The notes under the pieces: model-generated | The model's database searches: none | Told to the model about the DNA's origin: nothing | What the model saw: only the letters and a program-made list of their open reading frames with translations | In this document: one piece after another, positions 6,792-9,387 of the stretch | Numbering within the stretch: position 1 is the stretch's first letter | Layout: every line of letters begins with the position of its first letter | Translations under genes and position numbers: made by a program | Assembly: GCA_028291845.1 (NCBI GenBank) | Contig: JAQGNM010000427.1 | Location: 1-9,387 of the forward strand | Direction of reading: 5' to 3' | Length of the DNA: 9,387 nucleotides | Source: Massilia sp. | GTDB lineage: Bacteria; Pseudomonadota; Gammaproteobacteria; Burkholderiales; Burkholderiaceae_D

Positions 6792-8435
6792 GTGCCACAT
6801 AACGATAAACCAAAAATCCTGGTCGTCAACGACGATCCGGGCAGCTTGCTGGCACTGACGAGCCTGTTGGACCAATGGGCCGATGAAAGCCACTACAGCG
6901 TGCTGTCGGCCCGTTCCGGCCAGGAAGCGCTACGCCAGGTGCTGCTGCACGACTTCGCCGTGATCCTGCTGGACGTCAACATGCCCGGCATGGATGGCTT
7001 TGAAACAGCCGAGGCGATCCACCAGCGCGCCCGTTCGGCCGATATCCCGATCATTTTCGTCACCGCCTTCCTGGCCGACGAAATCGACCGCCTGAAAGCC
7101 TATCAGCGCGGCGCCGCCGATTTCCTGTTCACGCCGGTCATTCCGCAAATCCTGCACGCCAAGGTGTCGGTGTTCGTCGCCCTGGCGATGCGCAACGAGG
7201 AACTCAAGCGCCAGACCCACGCGCTCAGTCAGCAGACGCTGGAGTTGACCGCGACCAACGCGCGCCTGACCCAGGAAATGGAGGAGCGCCGCGAAGCCGA
7301 GCGGAAAAGCCATGCCAAGGATGAATTTCTGGCCATGCTGGGCCACGAGCTGCGCAATCCCCTGTCGGCGATCAGCAGCGCGGCGTCGCTGATCGGCTTG
7401 CCCGGCGCGGGCCAGGAATCGGTCGGCCGCGCCAAGCAGATCATCCAGCGCCAGAGCCAGCACCTGTCGCGCATCGTCGACGACTTGCTCGACCTGTCGC
7501 GCGCGATGTCCGGCAAAATTCTGCTGGCGCGCCAGCCGCTCGACATCGCCGCCCTGGTCGGCGCCTGCCTCGACACCTTCCGCGCCACCGGCCGCACCAG
7601 CCAGTACACCTTGGGCGTACACATGGCGCCGGGCTGGGTCAACGGCGACCCGACCCGCCTCGAGCAGATCGCCACCAACCTGATCGACAACGCCCTGAAA
7701 TACACCCCCAGCGGCGGCGCCATCGACATCCATGTCGAAGCCGACGACGCGGCCGGACAGATAGTCATGCGCGTGGCCGACAGCGGCTGCGGCATCGCCG
7801 CCGATTTGCTGCCGCACGTGTTCGACGTCTTCGTGCAGGGCTCGATCACGCTCGACCGCGCGCAAGGCGGCCTGGGCATCGGCCTGGCGCTGGTGCGCCG
7901 CCTAGTGGAGCTGCACGGCGGCACGGTCGGCGCGGTCAGCGAAGGCACCGGCCACGGCAGCGTGTTTGAAATCCGCCTGCCGCAGGCGGAGCCGGTCAGC
8001 GCCACCCCGGCGCCGGAAGTGCACAGCGTCGACGCAGTGGCCTCGACGGTGCTGCTGATCGAGGACAACGACGACGGCCGCGAGATGATGGCGACCATGC
8101 TCGATGCCTACGGTTACGCCGTGCTGCAGGCCGCCGACGGCCTGCAAGGGGTGCAGATGGCGCTCGAGAAACGGCCGGACGTGGCGCTGGTCGATATCGG
8201 CCTGCCCGGCATCGACGGCTACGAAGTGGCGCGAAGGCTGCGCGCCGATGCGGCCACCCGCCACCTGAAACTGATCGCCCTGACCGGCTACGGCCTGGCC
8301 GACGACCAGCGGCGCGTGCTGGAAGCGGGTTTCGACATGCACTTGGTCAAGCCGGTCGACATCGACCTGCTGCTCGAGGCCCTCGGCAGTTCGGCGCAGA
8401 GCGATACGGCGCTGTCGGCGCTGGAGAAAAGTTAA
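6792..8435 (+). CDS. Hybrid sensor histidine kinase (REC-HisKA-HATPase-REC)
   Basis: From the GTG at 6792 this is a 547-aa soluble kinase; an upstream GTG at 6744 would add 16 residues. Domains in order: receiver 1 (about 7-128) with D14/D15, phosphoacceptor D61 (LLDVNMPGMDG) and T91; a coiled linker at about 135-172; HisKA with H185 (LGHELRNPL); HATPase with N300 (NLIDNALKYTP), D330 (DSGCGI) and G2 box GGLGIGLALV; and receiver 2 (about 418-535) with E424/D425, D468, T498 and K520. The kinase core and receiver 2 have all key residues. Receiver 1 is atypical: the first acidic position is Asn (VVNDDP) and the conserved Lys is Thr114 (LFTPVIP). Having no PAS or membrane sensor, it may take its input through receiver 1, linking it to another kinase. 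It is divergent from the HhH-like gene and convergent with the hemerythrin gene. Confidence 0.93.
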   Translation: MPHNDKPKILVVNDDPGSLLALTSLLDQWADESHYSVLSARSGQEALRQVLLHDFAVILLDVNMPGMDGFETAEAIHQRARSADIPIIFVTAFLADEIDRLKAYQRGAADFLFTPVIPQILHAKVSVFVALAMRNEELKRQTHALSQQTLELTATNARLTQEMEERREAERKSHAKDEFLAMLGHELRNPLSAISSAASLIGLPGAGQESVGRAKQIIQRQSQHLSRIVDDLLDLSRAMSGKILLARQPLDIAALVGACLDTFRATGRTSQYTLGVHMAPGWVNGDPTRLEQIATNLIDNALKYTPSGGAIDIHVEADDAAGQIVMRVADSGCGIAADLLPHVFDVFVQGSITLDRAQGGLGIGLALVRRLVELHGGTVGAVSEGTGHGSVFEIRLPQAEPVSATPAPEVHSVDAVASTVLLIEDNDDGREMMATMLDAYGYAVLQAADGLQGVQMALEKRPDVALVDIGLPGIDGYEVARRLRADAATRHLKLIALTGYGLADDQRRVLEAGFDMHLVKPVDIDLLLEALGSSAQSDTALSALEKS

Positions 8436-8459
8436 AAATAGCGGTCCGGGCGGCTATTT
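8436..8459. terminator. Possible bidirectional terminator between convergent genes
   Basis: AAATAGC (8436-8442) pairs with GCTATTT (8453-8459) across a 10-nt GC-rich loop, right after the kinase stop codon. On the - strand the stem runs into five T residues, which would end transcripts of the convergent hemerythrin gene. On the + strand the only U-run lies inside the stem, so function in that direction is less certain. Confidence 0.45.
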
Positions 8460-8465
8460 AGCAGG

Positions 8466-8493
8466 GGGACTGGCACCGAAAGGTGCCTGTCCC
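8466..8493. repeat. REP-like hairpin with GAAA loop
   Basis: GGGAC-T-GGCACC (8466-8477), loop GAAA (8478-8481), GGTGCC-T-GTCCC (8482-8493): an 11-pair stem with a single central T-T mismatch and a GNRA tetraloop. The size, mismatch and position between convergent genes match repetitive extragenic palindromes. Only one copy is in this window, so its repetitive nature is inferred. Confidence 0.5.
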
Positions 8494-8548
8494 ATTGTGT
8501 GCGGGCCGGCTCAAGTGAACACCATACCGGCAGCGCACCTTTTGACTA

Positions 8549-9004
8549 TTACAGCGCAGCCATTAACTCTTCCTTGCGCGCCAGCAGTTCTTCGCCCAGC
8601 GCCACCAGGTCCAGCTTGGTCTTGCGGCATTTCGGGAACATCTCGTCTTCTTCCTCGGTGGCGTGATGGTCGATCTGCTCGCCCAGCACCTTGACCTTGG
8701 CGTCGTACAGGTCGTCCTCCGGGTCCATCGCTTCGATCTGGGCGATCAACTCCTTGGCGCCGGCGTGCTCGACCTCGGCTTCGTCGAGCAGGTCCTGGAA
8801 CTCCTTGCCCTGGGTACGCAAGGCCGGATAGAAGATTTCCTCTTCGATCTGGGCGTGCACGGTCAGCGCATTGCACACCTCAACCGCCAGCTTTTTCTTG
8901 CTGGCATAGGCGCGGTCGCCCAGTTCTTCATACTTGTTGAAAATCGCGCGCGCCTCGTTATGGTCCGCGGTCAGCAGAGCGAGAGCGTCTTTTGGCTTGT
9001 TCAT
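8549..9004 (-). CDS. Hemerythrin HHE-domain protein
   Basis: This 151-aa soluble, highly acidic, all-helical protein carries the di-iron ligand pattern of hemerythrin-like (HHE) proteins: H15 (ADHNEAR), H50 and E54 (VHAQIEEE), H80 (VEHAGAK), and H114 with E118 (HHATEEE), that is, two HxxxE motifs spaced as in the four-helix bundle. Proteins of this type bind O2, NO or iron, or take part in stress and nitrosative-damage responses. The exact role here is unknown. I chose the ATG at 9004, preceded by GGGA 6 nt upstream and followed directly by the domain. A TTG at 9049 would add 15 residues that look unrelated to the fold. The gene is transcribed away from the partial kinase gene at 9197 and towards the second hybrid kinase, with hairpins between the two. 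A palindrome at 9066-9079 lies in its upstream region. Confidence 0.93.
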   Translation of the reverse strand: MNKPKDALALLTADHNEARAIFNKYEELGDRAYASKKKLAVEVCNALTVHAQIEEEIFYPALRTQGKEFQDLLDEAEVEHAGAKELIAQIEAMDPEDDLYDAKVKVLGEQIDHHATEEEDEMFPKCRKTKLDLVALGEELLARKEELMAAL

Positions 9005-9065
9005 GGTGTGTCCCGTTGGCTTGTCAATGGTGAGAATGCTGGTAAACAATGAGTGTAAAACCCTG

Positions 9066-9079
9066 TGGCAAAGTTGCCA
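9066..9079. promoter_or_regulatory. Palindrome upstream of the hemerythrin gene
   Basis: TGGCAA (9066-9071) and TTGCCA (9074-9079) form a perfect inverted repeat with a 2-nt spacer. It lies about 62 bp before the hemerythrin ATG and 118 bp before the divergent kinase ATG. On the - strand a TACACT -10-like hexamer (about 9052-9057) follows, so the site would overlap the likely promoter. The spacing does not fit a sigma-54 promoter. The cognate regulator is unknown. Confidence 0.35.
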
Positions 9080-9196
9080 TTTTCAAATGATCCGCCGAAA
9101 TGCCCTACTCGACTGTGCGCTAGCTAACCCCGGCGTCCGCGCGCCGTCCGCAAGCGCTCTGTTGTATGATCCGGGAAACATTTTCAAGGCCCGACG

Positions 9197-9387
9197 ATGA
9201 GCGTACCTGTCCACCCCTCTGCCGATTCGCCCAAGGACCCGCCATCGGAGCGGTCGGCGGCAGCGCACGCGGGCGGCGCTGAGCCACAGCAGGCGCTGGC
9301 GCAGGACTTGCGCGAGCTGCTCGGCCATATGACCGACAGTTGGGACGACCAGCGCCGCCTGCTGGCGCGCCAGCTGCACGACAGCCT
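9197..9387 (+). CDS. Sensor histidine kinase (HisKA_3 type), 5' part, truncated by window edge
   Basis: Only the first 63 residues are visible. After a Pro/Ala-rich, probably disordered N-terminus of about 30 residues comes a helical stretch ending in RRLLARQLHDS. It matches the H-box of HisKA_3 (NarX/DegS-like) kinases, with H61 the expected phosphoacceptor. AAGG at 9186-9189 lies 7 nt before the ATG, and a TATGAT -10-like hexamer is at 9165-9170 with no clear -35. With the H-box so near the N-terminus there is no room for an N-terminal membrane sensor, so the protein is probably cytoplasmic, unless further domains follow the kinase core. Kinases of this class usually pair with a LuxR-type response regulator, which may lie just beyond the window. 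The identification rests on a short motif. Confidence 0.7.
   Translation, partial: MSVPVHPSADSPKDPPSERSAAAHAGGAEPQQALAQDLRELLGHMTDSWDDQRRLLARQLHDS

Noticed and set aside
9005..9049. TTG start for the hemerythrin gene at 9049
   Set aside because: It is a rare start codon and the extra residues do not belong to the HHE fold; the ATG at 9004 precedes the domain directly.
9066..9079. TGGCAACTTTGCCA (- strand) as a sigma-54 promoter
   Set aside because: The GG-to-GC spacing is 7 nt, not the required 10.

Overview
The window comes from a high-GC bacterium. The codon usage, the IS1595-type transposase and the mix of PAS-rich hybrid kinases, a REC-GGDEF protein and a small hemerythrin fit a betaproteobacterium, most likely Oxalobacteraceae (Massilia/Duganella/Janthinobacterium-like). 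That placement is inferred from general resemblance, not from a search.

Layout, left to right. (1) Positions 1-425 hold the 3' part of an IS1595-family transposase, cut by the window edge. (2) Positions 535-5595 carry three signalling genes on the + strand: a PAS-like/receiver protein with no kinase core, a 963-aa hybrid sensor histidine kinase (three PAS-type domains, GAF, HisKA, HATPase, REC), and a REC-GGDEF diguanylate cyclase with intact GGDEF and inhibitory-site motifs. (3) Positions 5596-6037 are a gene-poor, less GC-rich stretch with no gene I can support. (4) On the - strand at 6106-6504 is a small protein with a helix-hairpin-helix-like N-terminus, followed by a very clear intrinsic terminator. 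(5) Its divergent neighbour at 6792-8435 is a second hybrid kinase (REC-HisKA-HATPase-REC), whose first receiver lacks the conserved lysine. The region between these two genes holds a perfect 9-bp inverted repeat. (6) A convergent gap at 8436-8548 holds a terminator-like hairpin and a REP-like hairpin. (7) A hemerythrin-domain protein lies on the - strand at 8549-9004. (8) Divergent from it, from 9197, is the start of a HisKA_3-type sensor kinase that runs off the window.

As a whole this is a signal-transduction cluster: three kinases, four receiver domains, one c-di-GMP synthase and an oxygen/NO/iron-type hemerythrin, next to a mobile element. The most natural working model is that the 963-aa kinase feeds phosphate, directly or through an HPt protein encoded elsewhere, to the REC-GGDEF protein and so controls c-di-GMP. 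No HPt domain is visible in the window. I see no clearly new defence or biosynthetic system. The unusual points are the kinase-less PAS/REC protein, the lysine-less receiver, several well-formed palindromes in intergenic regions, and a translationally overlapping leader-like mini-ORF in front of the large kinase.
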